Notes under the pieces: model-generated
Seen by the model: the letters and a program-made list of their open reading frames with translations, nothing else
The model's database searches: none
Told to the model about the DNA's origin: nothing
In this document: positions 7,780 to 15,932 of the stretch, one piece after another
Numbering within the stretch: the stretch's first letter is position 1
How the letters are laid out: the number at the start of each line of letters is the position of its first letter
Made by a program: the position numbers and the translations under genes
DNA from: an uncultured Faecalibacterium sp.
GTDB taxonomy: Bacteria > Bacillota > Clostridia > Oscillospirales > Ruminococcaceae
DNA length: 64,000 bases
Direction of reading: 5' to 3'
Assembly: GCA_900539945.1 (NCBI GenBank)
Contig: UQDV01000001.1
Span: 1 to 64,000 of the forward strand

Positions 7780-9033
7780 ATGTACAAAGAAATGATGGAT
7801 ACCATCGGCCTGGTCAATACCATAGACCCGGAACTGGGGGCTGCCATGAACCGGGAGCTGACCCGTCAGCGCCAGAACATCGAGCTCATTGCCAGCGAGA
7901 ACATCGTCTCGCCCGCCGTCATGGCTGCCATGGGCAGTGTGCTCACCAACAAGTACGCCGAGGGCCTGCCCGGCAAGCGTTACTACGGCGGCTGCGTCTA
8001 TGTGGATGAGGTGGAGAACATCGCCATCCAGCGCGCCTGCAAGCTGTTCGGTGCCAAGTACGCCAACGTCCAGCCCCATTCCGGTGCACAGGCCAATCTG
8101 GCCGTCTACTTCGCCCTGCTGGATCTGGGCGATACCGTCATGGGCATGGATCTGTCCCAGGGCGGCCATCTGACCCATGGCTCCCCCGTGAACATGTCCG
8201 GCAAGAACTACCACTTTGTTTCTTACGGCGTCAATGCCGATGGCGTGATCGACTACGCCGAGCTGGAAAAGCAGGTTAAGAAGGTGCGTCCCAAGCTGAT
8301 CGTGGCCGGTGCATCCGCTTACCCCCGTGCCATCGACTTTGAGAAGATCGCTGAGATCGCCCACGGTTACGGTGCATTCCTGATGGTGGATATGGCCCAT
8401 ATTGCCGGTCTGGTGGCCGGCGGCCAGCACCAGAGCCCGGTGCCCTATGCCGATGTGGTGACCACCACCACCCACAAGACCCTGCGCGGCCCCCGCGGCG
8501 GCCTGATCCTGACCAACAACCCGGTCATTGCCAAGCGCATCAACTCGGCCGTGTTCCCCGGCACCCAGGGCGGCCCGCTGGAGCACGTCATCGCCGCCAA
8601 GGCCGTCTGCTTCGGCGAGGCCCTCAAGCCGGAGTTCAAGGAGTACGCCCGCAAGATCGTGGAGAACGCTCAGGCTCTGGCCGCAGCTCTGCAGGAACGC
8701 GGCGTCAAGCTGGTGTCCGGCGGTACCGACAACCATCTGATGCTCATCGACCTGCGTGACGAGGAGTGCACCGGCAAGGATCTGGAAGCCCGTCTGGACA
8801 GCGTGCACATCACTGCCAACAAGAATACCGTCCCCGGCGAGACCCGCAGCCCGTTCGTTACCTCCGGCGTGCGTCTGGGCACTCCGGCGGTCACCACCCG
8901 CGGCATGGGCGTGGCCGAGATGAAGGTCATCGCCGACTGCATTGCCGACTGCATCTGGCACTACGACGAGAAGAAGGATGAGATCAGCGAGCGCGTGCTC
9001 AAGCTGACCCGCGACTTCCCGCTGTACGAGTGA
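7780..9033 (+). CDS. glyA: serine hydroxymethyltransferase
   Basis: A PLP enzyme of 417 residues, full length for the family. It interconverts serine + THF with glycine + 5,10-methylene-THF, the main one-carbon entry in the cytoplasm. Visible marks are [29 protein letters not shown], the VDMAHIAGL pocket and the PLP-lysine motif [15 protein letters not shown] purine-rich SD (GAGAGGGG) lies about 10 bases before the ATG. It is divergent from the cyclo-ligase/fchA/folD operon, so this locus holds four consecutive steps around methylene-THF. Confidence 0.97.
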   Translation: MYKEMMDTIGLVNTIDPELGAAMNRELTRQRQNIELIASENIVSPAVMAAMGSVLTNKYAEGLPGKRYYGGCVYVDEVENIAIQRACKLFGAKYANVQPHSGAQANLAVYFALLDLGDTVMGMDLSQGGHLTHGSPVNMSGKNYHFVSYGVNADGVIDYAELEKQVKKVRPKLIVAGASAYPRAIDFEKIAEIAHGYGAFLMVDMAHIAGLVAGGQHQSPVPYADVVTTTTHKTLRGPRGGLILTNNPVIAKRINSAVFPGTQGGPLEHVIAAKAVCFGEALKPEFKEYARKIVENAQALAAALQERGVKLVSGGTDNHLMLIDLRDEECTGKDLEARLDSVHITANKNTVPGETRSPFVTSGVRLGTPAVTTRGMGVAEMKVIADCIADCIWHYDEKKDEISERVLKLTRDFPLYE

Positions 9034-9053
9034 TCCTATCCCAGAAAGAAAAT

Positions 9054-9094
9054 GAAGCCGCTGCGCAGAAAAATACGCAGCGGCTTCGTTTTTT
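9054..9094 (+). terminator. glyA terminator
   Basis: A perfect 12 base-pair stem (GAAGCCGCTGCG, 9054-9065, with 9076-9087) is followed by GTTTTTT. Confidence 0.92.
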
Positions 9095-9107
9095 GCGGTT
9101 CGATTGC

Positions 9108-9524
9108 TTACTCTTCCAGTGCCTGTGCCATGGCATCGTCCGCTTCCTGCTGGGTGATGGTCTGCACCTTGAAACCGAAGTAGACGATGTGCCCCACCCA
9201 GACAATGACCATAATGGCGCGGCCCACGGGCACCTTGTCCATCAGGATGAACCCGGGGAGCATGATGGCCGTTACCGTGCCGATGAGGAGCGCCTTGGCC
9301 TTGCGGGTCGTGCCGCGGCGGCGGAAATAGCTGCCGATGTGCTTTTTATAAACGGTCGTGTGGGTGAACCAGGTGTGCAGCCGCTCGGAGCTGTTGGCAA
9401 AGCAGAAGGCCGTGAGCAGATAGAACGGCACCGTGGGCAGAATGGGCAGTGCAATGCCGATGGTGCCCAGCGCCAGGCTGATGCAGCCGAGGGCAACAAA
9501 AAACGCTTTTTTGAGAGGATGCAT
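9108..9524 (-). CDS. DUF454 (YbaN) family membrane protein
   Basis: A protein of 138 residues with two N-terminal hydrophobic segments around ALPILPTVPFYLLTAFCFANSS, the DUF454/YbaN signature, then a basic loop (RRRGTTRKAKA) and two more membrane segments. The function is not established; in some bacteria the family sits near iron or haem uptake genes. The ATG has GAAAGGACC about 6 bases upstream. The promoter region carries a GTTAG-N6-CTAAC inverted repeat shared with the copZ-like gene about 0.9 kb away, suggesting common control. Confidence 0.85.
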   Translation of the reverse strand: MHPLKKAFFVALGCISLALGTIGIALPILPTVPFYLLTAFCFANSSERLHTWFTHTTVYKKHIGSYFRRRGTTRKAKALLIGTVTAIMLPGFILMDKVPVGRAIMVIVWVGHIVYFGFKVQTITQQEADDAMAQALEE

Positions 9525-9561
9525 GACAAAGGTCCTTTCTGTGTCCGGTGAGATGTCGAAT

Positions 9562-9577
9562 GTTAGAATGCACTAAC
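9562..9577. promoter_or_regulatory. candidate operator GTTAG-N6-CTAAC upstream of the DUF454 gene
   Basis: This perfect inverted repeat with 5-base arms and a 6-base spacer begins 37 bases before the DUF454 start codon. On the minus strand its TAAC arm forms the start of a -10-like TAACAT, with TTGCTC 16 bases upstream. The same repeat occurs at 10425-10440. Confidence 0.55.
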
Positions 9578-9586
9578 TTTTGAGCA

Positions 9587-9621
9587 AAAAGAAACGCCGT
9601 TCCAGAAGGAACGGTGCGTTT
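9587..9621 (-). terminator. intrinsic terminator in the DUF454 leader (minus strand)
   Basis: Read on the minus strand, AAACGC-x2-CGTTCC pairs with GGAACG-GCGTTT and is followed by CTTTTT. It lies upstream of the DUF454 gene and downstream of a separate minus-strand promoter, so it is either an attenuator or the end of a short RNA. Confidence 0.6.
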
Positions 9622-9640
9622 GCAAGAACAAACTGCATGG

Positions 9641-9670
9641 AGTGTATCATAAAAAATCCGTGTCTGTCAA
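9641..9670 (-). promoter_or_regulatory. minus-strand promoter upstream of the DUF454 leader
   Basis: On the minus strand TTGACA (9670-9665) and TACACT (9646-9641) are separated by 18 bases. Transcripts would run into the terminator at 9621-9587 before reaching the DUF454 gene. Confidence 0.55.
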
Positions 9671-9691
9671 GAGAAAATTTTTCCGGAAACG

Positions 9692-9720
9692 TTGTGTTCT
9701 GCCGCCGGGCGTGATAGGAT
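9692..9720 (+). promoter_or_regulatory. cobO promoter
   Basis: TTGTGT (9692-9697) and TAGGAT (9715-9720) are 17 bases apart, 31 bases before the ATG. Confidence 0.6.
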
Positions 9721-9751
9721 AAAATGGAACAGAACGAATAAGGAGAACGGT

Positions 9752-10267
9752 ATGGAACAGATGGGACTGCTGCATTTGTATTACGGCGACGGCAAGGGCA
9801 AGACCACCGCCGCCATGGGCCTTGCGCTGCGGGCGCTGGGCAGCGGAAAAAAGGTGGTCATCGTGCAGTTCCTGAAGGGCGGCAAGAGCGGGGAGATCCC
9901 GCTGCTGGAGCAGCTGGGGGCCACGGTCTACCGGGGCAAGGCCGGGCAAAAATTCGTCTTTCAGATGAACGACGCCGAAAAGGCCGCCACGCGGGCCCTG
10001 CAGGACCGGAACCTGACCGTTGCCATAGCGCAGGAAGCGGACCTGTTGGTGCTGGACGAGGCCGGCAGCGCCTGGGAACTGGATATGGTGGACAAGGACC
10101 TGCTTCGCCGGGCGGTGCTGCAGCGTCCCGCCGGGCAGGAATGTGTGCTCACGGCCCATGCCGCCCCGCAGTGGATGCTGGACGCCGCCGATTATGTGAC
10201 CGAGATGAAGTGCATCCGCCACCCCTATCAGAAGGGAATTGCCGCCCGCAAAGGCGTCGAATACTGA
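9752..10267 (+). CDS. cobO: cob(I)yrinic acid a,c-diamide adenosyltransferase (CobO/CobA type)
   Basis: A protein of 171 residues with the P-loop GDGKGKTTAAMGLALRALG near the N-terminus, VVIVQFLKGG, and LLVLDEAGSAWELDMVD. These are the pattern of CobO/BtuR ATP:corrinoid adenosyltransferases, which attach the adenosyl group during coenzyme B12 synthesis or salvage. The family usually spans 170-200 residues. The ATG has AAGGAG 8 bases upstream. No other cobalamin gene is in the window, so a role in salvage of imported corrinoids is likely. Confidence 0.9.
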   Translation: MEQMGLLHLYYGDGKGKTTAAMGLALRALGSGKKVVIVQFLKGGKSGEIPLLEQLGATVYRGKAGQKFVFQMNDAEKAATRALQDRNLTVAIAQEADLLVLDEAGSAWELDMVDKDLLRRAVLQRPAGQECVLTAHAAPQWMLDAADYVTEMKCIRHPYQKGIAARKGVEY

Positions 10268-10284
10268 CCTTTGCACCGCACGGC

Positions 10285-10313
10285 TTGCAATTTGCCTACC
10301 GGTGTGATATGAT
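10285..10313 (+). promoter_or_regulatory. sigma-A promoter between cobO and copZ-like gene
   Basis: TTGCAA (10285-10290) and TATGAT (10308-10313) are 17 bases apart. The predicted start near 10320 gives a transcript that meets a terminator-like hairpin at 10385-10406, so it may make a short RNA of about 90-100 bases. Confidence 0.6.
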
Positions 10314-10384
10314 GAAGCTGTACATTGCGCGCGCATTTCTGAGCAGCCCGGGCCGCAGGCCCAAAAAGGGGAACGCTCCGCACT

Positions 10385-10413
10385 GCTGCCGGGGCACCCC
10401 GACAGCATTTTGT
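10385..10413 (+). terminator. terminator-like hairpin upstream of copZ-like gene
   Basis: GCTG-c-CGGG pairs with CCCG-a-CAGC around a 4-base loop and is followed by ATTTTGTTT. It can end cobO transcripts or the transcript from the promoter at 10285. Confidence 0.5.
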
Positions 10414-10424
10414 TTAAAGCTGTG

Positions 10425-10440
10425 GTTAGCGTTTCCTAAC
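10425..10440. promoter_or_regulatory. candidate operator GTTAG-N6-CTAAC upstream of the copZ-like gene
   Basis: The architecture matches the site at 9562-9577: 5-base arms, 6-base spacer, TAAC arm overlapping a -10-like TAACGT with TTTAAA 18 bases upstream, and a terminator just before it. The start codon is 51 bases downstream. Confidence 0.55.
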
Positions 10441-10491
10441 GTACAGCGGCCCGCCGAACGCGCGCGGAAACCATCATGGAGGGAACAGACA

Positions 10492-10752
10492 ATGATCGAA
10501 ACAGTGGTAAAGGTAGACGGTATGATGTGCGGCATGTGCGAGAGCCATGTCAACGATGCCGTGCGCAAGGCATTTCCGGAGGCAAAGAAAGTGGCCTCTT
10601 CCCACACCAAGGGCCAGACGGTGATCCACTCGGAACAGGCTCTGGACGAGGCAAAGCTGCGGGATGTCATCAACGCCACCGGCTACGAAATCAAGGGCGT
10701 ATCGAGTGCACCGTACGAGAAAAAAGGTTTTTTCTCGTTTTTGAAAAAATAA
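10492..10752 (+). CDS. CopZ-like heavy-metal-associated (HMA) domain protein
   Basis: A protein of 86 residues. The first 65 form a single HMA ferredoxin-like fold with metal site GMMCGMCESH (Met-x-Cys-x-x-Cys). Such proteins carry Cu(I) or another soft metal between cytoplasmic partners. The family normally ends near residue 70; the basic and Phe-rich tail (YEKKGFFSFLKK) is extra. The ATG follows GGAGGG by about 8 bases; the frame is open upstream but the HMA domain starts exactly here. No P-type ATPase lies nearby, so the partner is unknown. Confidence 0.88.
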   Translation: MIETVVKVDGMMCGMCESHVNDAVRKAFPEAKKVASSHTKGQTVIHSEQALDEAKLRDVINATGYEIKGVSSAPYEKKGFFSFLKK

Positions 10753-10787
10753 ACCCGGAAACCATTTCATGAGGGAGGCGCATCTGC

Positions 10788-11741
10788 ATGAGGATCCTGG
10801 TGTACGGAGCCGGCGTGCTGGGCTGTGAACTGGCCCATGTGCTGCTGCAGAACAAAAAGAATGACGTGACCCTGCTGGCACGCGGGGAGTGGAAGGAGCG
10901 CATCGACCAGAAGGGTCTGGTCATCCGCCAATGGGCGCAGCGCAAAACCACGGTGGACCGGGTGCGCACCATCGACGTCCTGGCCCCGGAGGACTTCTAC
11001 GACCTTGTGTTCGTGGTGCTGCAGGCCGGTCAGCTGCCGGATGTGCTGCCCGTCCTCAAGGCCAACCGGAGCCCCTACTTTGTATTCGTGGGCAACGACC
11101 CCCATGCAAAGCAGGTTCTGGAAGCCATGCAGCGCCCAGCCGACAAGGTCGCCTTTGGCTTCCAGAACACCGCAGGCCGCCGGGAGCGCGACCGGGTGGT
11201 CAGTGTGCACACCGGTGTGGGCATGACGGTGGGCGGTGCCACGGCTCCGCTTTCCGGCACCTTCCGCATCCGGCTCAAGACCGCCTTTGACGGAACAAAG
11301 TATAAGCTGACTTTCTACAGCGATATGGACGAGTGGCTCAAGTGCCACATTGCGTTCATTCTGCCGGTCTGCTATGTGTGCTATGCCTGCAACGGGGACC
11401 TGACCCGCGCCACCAAACAGCAGCGCGCTGCCATTCTGGATGCCGCCTATGAGGGCTGTGAGATGCTCAAGGCTCTCGGCATCCCGGTGAACGACGCAGA
11501 GAATACGGACTACTACAAGCCCGGCACGGCAGGCCGCCGCAAGATGGACGCCATGGTGCTTGCCATGGCCAAGACTCCGCTGGGCCGCCTGTGTGCTTCC
11601 GACCACGCCATGCACGCAGTAAAGGAGATGCAGTACCTGGACGAAGCCTTTGAGGCTTTGCGCAAACAGGCCGGAACGGCCATGCCCATGTGGGAAAAGC
11701 TGCGCAACGAAATGCCTGCCTGGAACACCCTGCAGAAATGA
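10788..11741 (+). CDS. ketopantoate reductase family protein (ApbA/PanE-like)
   Basis: A protein of 317 residues starting with the NADPH-binding motif ILVYGAGVLGCELA and LLARGEWKERI, as in PanE/ApbA. The fold fits reductases that turn 2-dehydropantoate into pantoate. The C-terminal half is divergent: the usual K-x-x-x-N-x-x-x-N active-site helix appears only as WLKCHIAFILPVCYVCYACN. The true substrate may therefore differ. The gene starts 36 bases after the copZ-like gene with GAGGGAGG upstream and could be co-transcribed with it. Confidence 0.75.
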   Translation: MRILVYGAGVLGCELAHVLLQNKKNDVTLLARGEWKERIDQKGLVIRQWAQRKTTVDRVRTIDVLAPEDFYDLVFVVLQAGQLPDVLPVLKANRSPYFVFVGNDPHAKQVLEAMQRPADKVAFGFQNTAGRRERDRVVSVHTGVGMTVGGATAPLSGTFRIRLKTAFDGTKYKLTFYSDMDEWLKCHIAFILPVCYVCYACNGDLTRATKQQRAAILDAAYEGCEMLKALGIPVNDAENTDYYKPGTAGRRKMDAMVLAMAKTPLGRLCASDHAMHAVKEMQYLDEAFEALRKQAGTAMPMWEKLRNEMPAWNTLQK

Positions 11742-11763
11742 TCCTTCGGGCGCAAAGCCCCGC

Positions 11764-11803
11764 AAAAAGCCCCCGGCTCTCACGATCGAGAGCCGGGGGC
11801 TTT
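11764..11803. terminator. bidirectional terminator between the reductase and GDPD genes
   Basis: AAAGCCCCCGGCTCT (11766-11780) pairs with its complement at 11789-11803. Runs of A and T on either side suit the two convergent genes. Confidence 0.88.
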
Positions 11804-11826
11804 GCTGTGTCTGTCCGGGAAGAAGA

Positions 11827-13785
11827 TCATGCCTGATCCAACAGTTCCTCCGGGTCTTCCAGCACCTCCTCAATGGCGCTGTCATCCGGGTCGACCTCGC
11901 TGTCAGCGCTTTCCGTCAGGCCCAGCAGTTCCTTGAGCCGGTCACGCATCAGCACAAGGTTCCGGTCAAGGTCGGCGTCCTCATTGAGCAGGTCCTGTAC
12001 CATCTCAGGCTTGTCGGTGATCACATCATCCACGCCAAGGCTCAGCAGGTCACGGGCGTCCTCCGCACGGTTGACCGTCCAGGCGGACACCGTCTTGCCG
12101 CGCAGATGGATCTGCTGCACCATGCCGGAGGTAATAAAGGTGGATTCCACGCTGAAAAAGTCGGCGGCAGGCAGGTCGTAATAGGTGCCTACGCCCAGCG
12201 CCAGAATATACCCCGTCTCGATCTCGGGGTCCAGCTCCTTTACCTTGCAAAGGGTCTCGTAGCTCTGGGAGGTGATCACGCAGTCCTTTTCAAAGCCTTT
12301 TTTCCGGATGATGCGCACGGTCTCAGCTTCCAGCTCCGGGGTGGCGGCATTGGGCTTGATCTCGATGTTCAGCTGGATTTTCCCCTTGCACAGGTCCAGC
12401 ACCTCTTCCAGTGTGGGGATCTGCGTACCGGCGTACCGGGCACTGAACCACCGCCCGGCATCCAGCTCCCGCACCTGTGCAAAGGTCAGGTCGTAAATGT
12501 TGGCGTTGCGGCCGGTGCAGCGGCGCAGGCTGGTGTCGTGGGTCACCATGACCACACCATCCTTTGTCATCTGCACATCCAGCTCGGCCCGGTCGCTGTG
12601 GTGGTCGATGGTCAGCTGAAAGGCGGGCAGGGTGTTCTCCGGTGCAGCCGTCGAATAGCCGCGGTGTGCCGTGACGATGGGAGCCGCACCGCCCAGCATG
12701 GTGCGCAGCTCATCATCCGCCGGCAGAGCAATATAAATAAAGGAAAGGCCGATTGTGACCAGCGTGACGCCGACCACCGCAGCGGCCAGCAGGTGACGGC
12801 CCTTCGCACGGACGGGCTTCCCGTTCTGGGTATCCTCCGGCGCGGCATCACCCTCCCGCAGACGGCGGTACAGCAAAAACAGGATGCTGCACTGCGCAAT
12901 GGTGATGGAGCAGTCGAGCAGGAACTGGAAGAACGGCATCTCGACCAGCAGGCTGGCGCGGGACAGCGCCACCATGGCAGCGGTGTTCTGGAGCCCGATG
13001 CCCAGAATGACCGCGTACAGCGGTGCCAGTACGCACAGGGCCAGGCTGCCCGAACGGAGGACTGCCGAGAGATTCCAGCGCAGCAGAAGCAGCGCTGTGC
13101 GGAAAATTCGCTGCCGCACGAACCCGACGCTCTCCCGGACGGCCTGCCACAGGCTGCGGCGCTCCAGGACAAACAGGGGCAGCACCAGCGCACAGGAGAG
13201 GAACAATAGAACCAGCAGTACCACGATCGCCAGATACAGCGCATGATAGCGTGTGGTGGTGCGCAGTACGCCAAGAAGGTACTCCGGTACGGCAAACTGG
13301 GTGATGTAGTTGGAGGTCAGGAAAAAGCTGGTGAAGGGGATGAGCACGGCGCTGTATACGAGGACCGGCCAGTTCTGCGGAAGAAACGTGTGCCGGATGT
13401 CCACCAGCGCATCCCGCAGCAGGGCAGGCAGCTGCACCGGTCTGCTGCTGCGGGCCAACTCCAGCCCGTGCAGCAGCACCGAAAATTCATACAGCGCCCA
13501 GAATGCTGTCAGCAATGCAATGACCACAAGACACAGGATGATGGCCGGGGAGACAAAAATGTCCGAAGCATTGCTGTTGTTCAGGTAATGCACGGGCGCG
13601 AACCGGAGTGTCAGCGACCAGAGCTGCTGCATCAGCGGGATAAACAGCAGGTTGGTTGCGACTGCGTACAGTCCGACCAGCGCCGGCAGGATGACCCCGG
13701 CATGGTGCAGCAGAGCACCGGCTGAGCGCTGCAAAGAATGGTAGGTCTGGTTGAAAGCGTGCAGGGAAGAAGCGAAAGATTTCAA
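11827..13785 (-). CDS. membrane-anchored glycerophosphodiester phosphodiesterase
   Basis: About 652 residues in two parts. Residues 1-360 hold some eight membrane segments like the GPDPase membrane domain. Residues about 370-600 form a GDPD domain: VTAHRGYSTAAPENTLPAF with the catalytic His-Arg, ELDVQMTKDGVVMVTHD with Glu/Asp metal ligands and second His, and LNIEIKP. The tail is short and acidic. The enzyme cleaves glycerophosphodiesters, possibly lipoteichoic acid or phospholipid head groups, at the membrane. I place the start at TTG 13785, with AGAGG about 11 bases upstream; the open frame extends further upstream without a good site. Confidence 0.85.
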   Translation of the reverse strand: MKSFASSLHAFNQTYHSLQRSAGALLHHAGVILPALVGLYAVATNLLFIPLMQQLWSLTLRFAPVHYLNNSNASDIFVSPAIILCLVVIALLTAFWALYEFSVLLHGLELARSSRPVQLPALLRDALVDIRHTFLPQNWPVLVYSAVLIPFTSFFLTSNYITQFAVPEYLLGVLRTTTRYHALYLAIVVLLVLLFLSCALVLPLFVLERRSLWQAVRESVGFVRQRIFRTALLLLRWNLSAVLRSGSLALCVLAPLYAVILGIGLQNTAAMVALSRASLLVEMPFFQFLLDCSITIAQCSILFLLYRRLREGDAAPEDTQNGKPVRAKGRHLLAAAVVGVTLVTIGLSFIYIALPADDELRTMLGGAAPIVTAHRGYSTAAPENTLPAFQLTIDHHSDRAELDVQMTKDGVVMVTHDTSLRRCTGRNANIYDLTFAQVRELDAGRWFSARYAGTQIPTLEEVLDLCKGKIQLNIEIKPNAATPELEAETVRIIRKKGFEKDCVITSQSYETLCKVKELDPEIETGYILALGVGTYYDLPAADFFSVESTFITSGMVQQIHLRGKTVSAWTVNRAEDARDLLSLGVDDVITDKPEMVQDLLNEDADLDRNLVLMRDRLKELLGLTESADSEVDPDDSAIEEVLEDPEELLDQA

Positions 13786-14093
13786 AGTTTGTCGGACCTC
13801 TTTTGCGTGGATTTTTGTTGTTCCCCGGGCGGTAGGATGACATTGTCTGTTGAATTTTACCCGGATTTTACGATTCCGCAGGGGATGTAACATCAGTGTA
13901 ACACAATTCTGACCAAAAAGATATGTGCGGATGGAGAGCACATTTACCAAAAATGAAAGAAATTTTTTTACACCGGTGCCGGGCGCACCGCAGGGGGCTT
14001 GCGGAAGCGAAAAAAGCGCAGGGCGATACATCGTTAAAAAATTATGGATTGGGGCAGACAGATGTTGTTTTCGATGGATTTTTATAGAAAGTC
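13786..14093. other. divergent intergenic region
   Basis: Part of a 382-base stretch without a gene, between GDPD (leftward) and the carboxyltransferase operon (rightward). It holds a small CGGTGC/GCACCG hairpin near 13975-13990 and AT-rich sequence. I see no convincing minus-strand promoter and no RNA motif. Confidence 0.3.
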
Positions 14094-14122
14094 TTGCAAT
14101 TTCCTGGCAAAAACAGTATAAT
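14094..14122 (+). promoter_or_regulatory. strong promoter of the carboxyltransferase operon
   Basis: TTGCAA (14094-14099) and a perfect TATAAT (14117-14122) are 17 bases apart. An AGGAGG Shine-Dalgarno lies close to the first start codon. Confidence 0.88.
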
Positions 14123-14167
14123 AAAACCAATTTTGAAAGCTCACACAGACAACCAGGAGGTCTTATC

Positions 14168-15487
14168 ATGGCTTCAAAGATCAATAAGGGAGAAATCCTC
14201 GCCAAGTTTTTCGATGACGGGGAATACACCGCGCTGTTTGCCGATGGTGCGGTGAGTGCTGCCTGCGGCTATGCAGCAGGTCAGCAGGCATACGCTGTCT
14301 ATCAGAACGGCGAGGCTGTTACCGTCAAGGACGTTGAGAAGAACATCAAGGTCCTGGAGATGGCCGCACAGACCGGCTGCCCGGTCGTCACGTTCTATAA
14401 CTCGGTGGGCGCAAAGCTGGCCGAGGGCCTGGATGTGCTCACGGCCAATGCCAAGCTGAATGCGCAGATCGCAAAGGTTTCCGGCGTGATCCCGCAGGTG
14501 GCGGTGGTTCTGGGTGTGTGCGGCGGCACCAGCGCACTGAGCGCTGCCAATGCCGACGTGTGCATCATGGCCGAGGGCGCAGAGCTGTTCTTCACCGCTC
14601 CGTTCACCTCTGCCGCCAAGGGCGACAAGGTGGCTGATGCCGGCAGTGCTGCTGCCGCTGCCAAGGCCGGTGTGGCATCCATCGTGGCTGCCGACGCCGC
14701 CGAGGCTGCCGAGAAGGCTGCCCACATCGTGGGTCTGCTGCCCGCCAACAACCTGACCGGCCCTGCGATCTTTGAGTTCGAGCAGCCCACTGCTGCTCTG
14801 GCTGCCGGTGCAGAGCCTGCCAAGGCTGCTGCCGCTGTGGTGGACAAGGACAGCACCGTGGAGCTGTATGCAGGCTTTGGCAAGTCGGTCTACACCGCAT
14901 TTGCCACCGTCGGCGGCAACGCCGTGGGCGTTGTGGCTGCCGGCAAGAACCTGTGCCACAACTGCGTGGCCAAGATCGCCCGCTTTGTGCGCCTGTGCGA
15001 CGCCTTCAGCGTGCCGGTGGTCACCGTTGTGGACACCGAGGGCTTTGTGCCCAGCGTGAGCGATGACATCGCCGGCGGCATCCGTGAGGCTGCCCGTCTG
15101 GCCGCCACCTACGCCGACGCCACCACCGCAAAGGTCACCGTTCTGGCCGGCAAGGCTGTGGGCCCTGTCTACACCGCATTGGCTGCTGCGGACCTGCGCA
15201 TCGCCGTCACCGGCTGCGTGGTCAGCGCTCTGGAGCCCAGCGCAGCGGTCAGCGTTCTGTACAAGGATGAGATCGACGCTTCCGACAACATCATTGCTGC
15301 CACCAACGCCAAGGCTGCCGCTTACACCGCAGAGGTGTGCAGCGCTGCCAACGCTGTGGCCTGCGGTGCTGCCGATATGGTCTGTGACGCTGCCAGTGTG
15401 CGCTCCAGCGTGGTTGCAGCCCTGGAACTGCTGAGCACCAAGCGTGCTGCCCGCCTGCCCAAGAAGCACGGCAACATGGCTCTGTAA
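14168..15487 (+). CDS. divergent carboxyltransferase subunit (MmdA/12S-like)
   Basis: A protein of 439 residues homologous over most of its length to the biotin-dependent carboxyltransferase subunits (MmdA, PccB, transcarboxylase 12S), including RFVRLCDAFSVPVVTVVDTEGF and the C-terminal LPKKHGNMAL. It is shorter than the usual 510 or so because the N-terminal region is reduced. The oxyanion-hole motifs have drifted: SGGARxQEG is NSVGAKLAEG, the AGGA-type loop is GVCGGTSALS, and YGGAY is VGPVY. It is very Ala-rich. It starts an operon with a biotin carrier and an OadA/5S protein, so a carboxyl-transfer role is likely, though the acyl-CoA substrate may be lost or changed. Confidence 0.75.
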   Translation: MASKINKGEILAKFFDDGEYTALFADGAVSAACGYAAGQQAYAVYQNGEAVTVKDVEKNIKVLEMAAQTGCPVVTFYNSVGAKLAEGLDVLTANAKLNAQIAKVSGVIPQVAVVLGVCGGTSALSAANADVCIMAEGAELFFTAPFTSAAKGDKVADAGSAAAAAKAGVASIVAADAAEAAEKAAHIVGLLPANNLTGPAIFEFEQPTAALAAGAEPAKAAAAVVDKDSTVELYAGFGKSVYTAFATVGGNAVGVVAAGKNLCHNCVAKIARFVRLCDAFSVPVVTVVDTEGFVPSVSDDIAGGIREAARLAATYADATTAKVTVLAGKAVGPVYTALAAADLRIAVTGCVVSALEPSAAVSVLYKDEIDASDNIIAATNAKAAAYTAEVCSAANAVACGAADMVCDAASVRSSVVAALELLSTKRAARLPKKHGNMAL

Positions 15488-15535
15488 GCATCCGAACGTT
15501 TTATCTGATACGATTTTGATTTGGAGGATTCTTCC

Positions 15536-15916
15536 ATGAAGTACTACAATATTACCGTCAATGGTGTTGCTTACAGCGTTTCCGTGGAGGAGACCGCTGC
15601 AGGTGCTGCTCCTGTTGCTGCTGCCGCTCCGGCTGCCCCCGCTGCTCCCAAGGCTGCTCCGGCTCCCGCTGCCGCCCCGAAGGCTGCTGCCGGTGCCGCA
15701 GGCGCTGTTTCCGTCAAGGCTCCCATGCCCGGCAACATTCTGGACGTCAAGGTCAGCGCAGGTGCTTCCGTCAAGGCCGGCGATGTGCTGGTGATCCTGG
15801 AGGCCATGAAGATGGAGAACGAGATCCTGGCTCCCCAGGACGGCACCGTTGCATCCGTCAATGTCAACAAGGGCGACACCGTCAACTCCGGTGACGTTCT
15901 GGTTTCCATGAACTAA
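15536..15916 (+). CDS. biotin carboxyl carrier protein (1.3S/OadA-C-terminal type)
   Basis: A protein of 126 residues in three parts: an N-terminal strand pair (KYYNITVNGVAYSVSVEE), an Ala-Pro-Lys linker at about residues 20-58, and a biotinyl domain with EAMKMEN, whose Lys is biotinylated. It carries CO2 between the 5S-type and 12S-type subunits on either side. The start ATG was chosen from the SD TTGGAGGA 8 bases upstream. It is 48 bases after the carboxyltransferase gene and 16 bases before the OadA-like gene. Confidence 0.93.
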   Translation: MKYYNITVNGVAYSVSVEETAAGAAPVAAAAPAAPAAPKAAPAPAAAPKAAAGAAGAVSVKAPMPGNILDVKVSAGASVKAGDVLVILEAMKMENEILAPQDGTVASVNVNKGDTVNSGDVLVSMN

Positions 15917-15932
15917 GGGAGAGGTGACAACC

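Noticed and set aside
10311..10491. N-terminal extension of the copZ-like gene
   Set aside because: The frame is open upstream but the HMA domain begins exactly at 10492 after a good Shine-Dalgarno, and the extension crosses a terminator-like hairpin and the operator.
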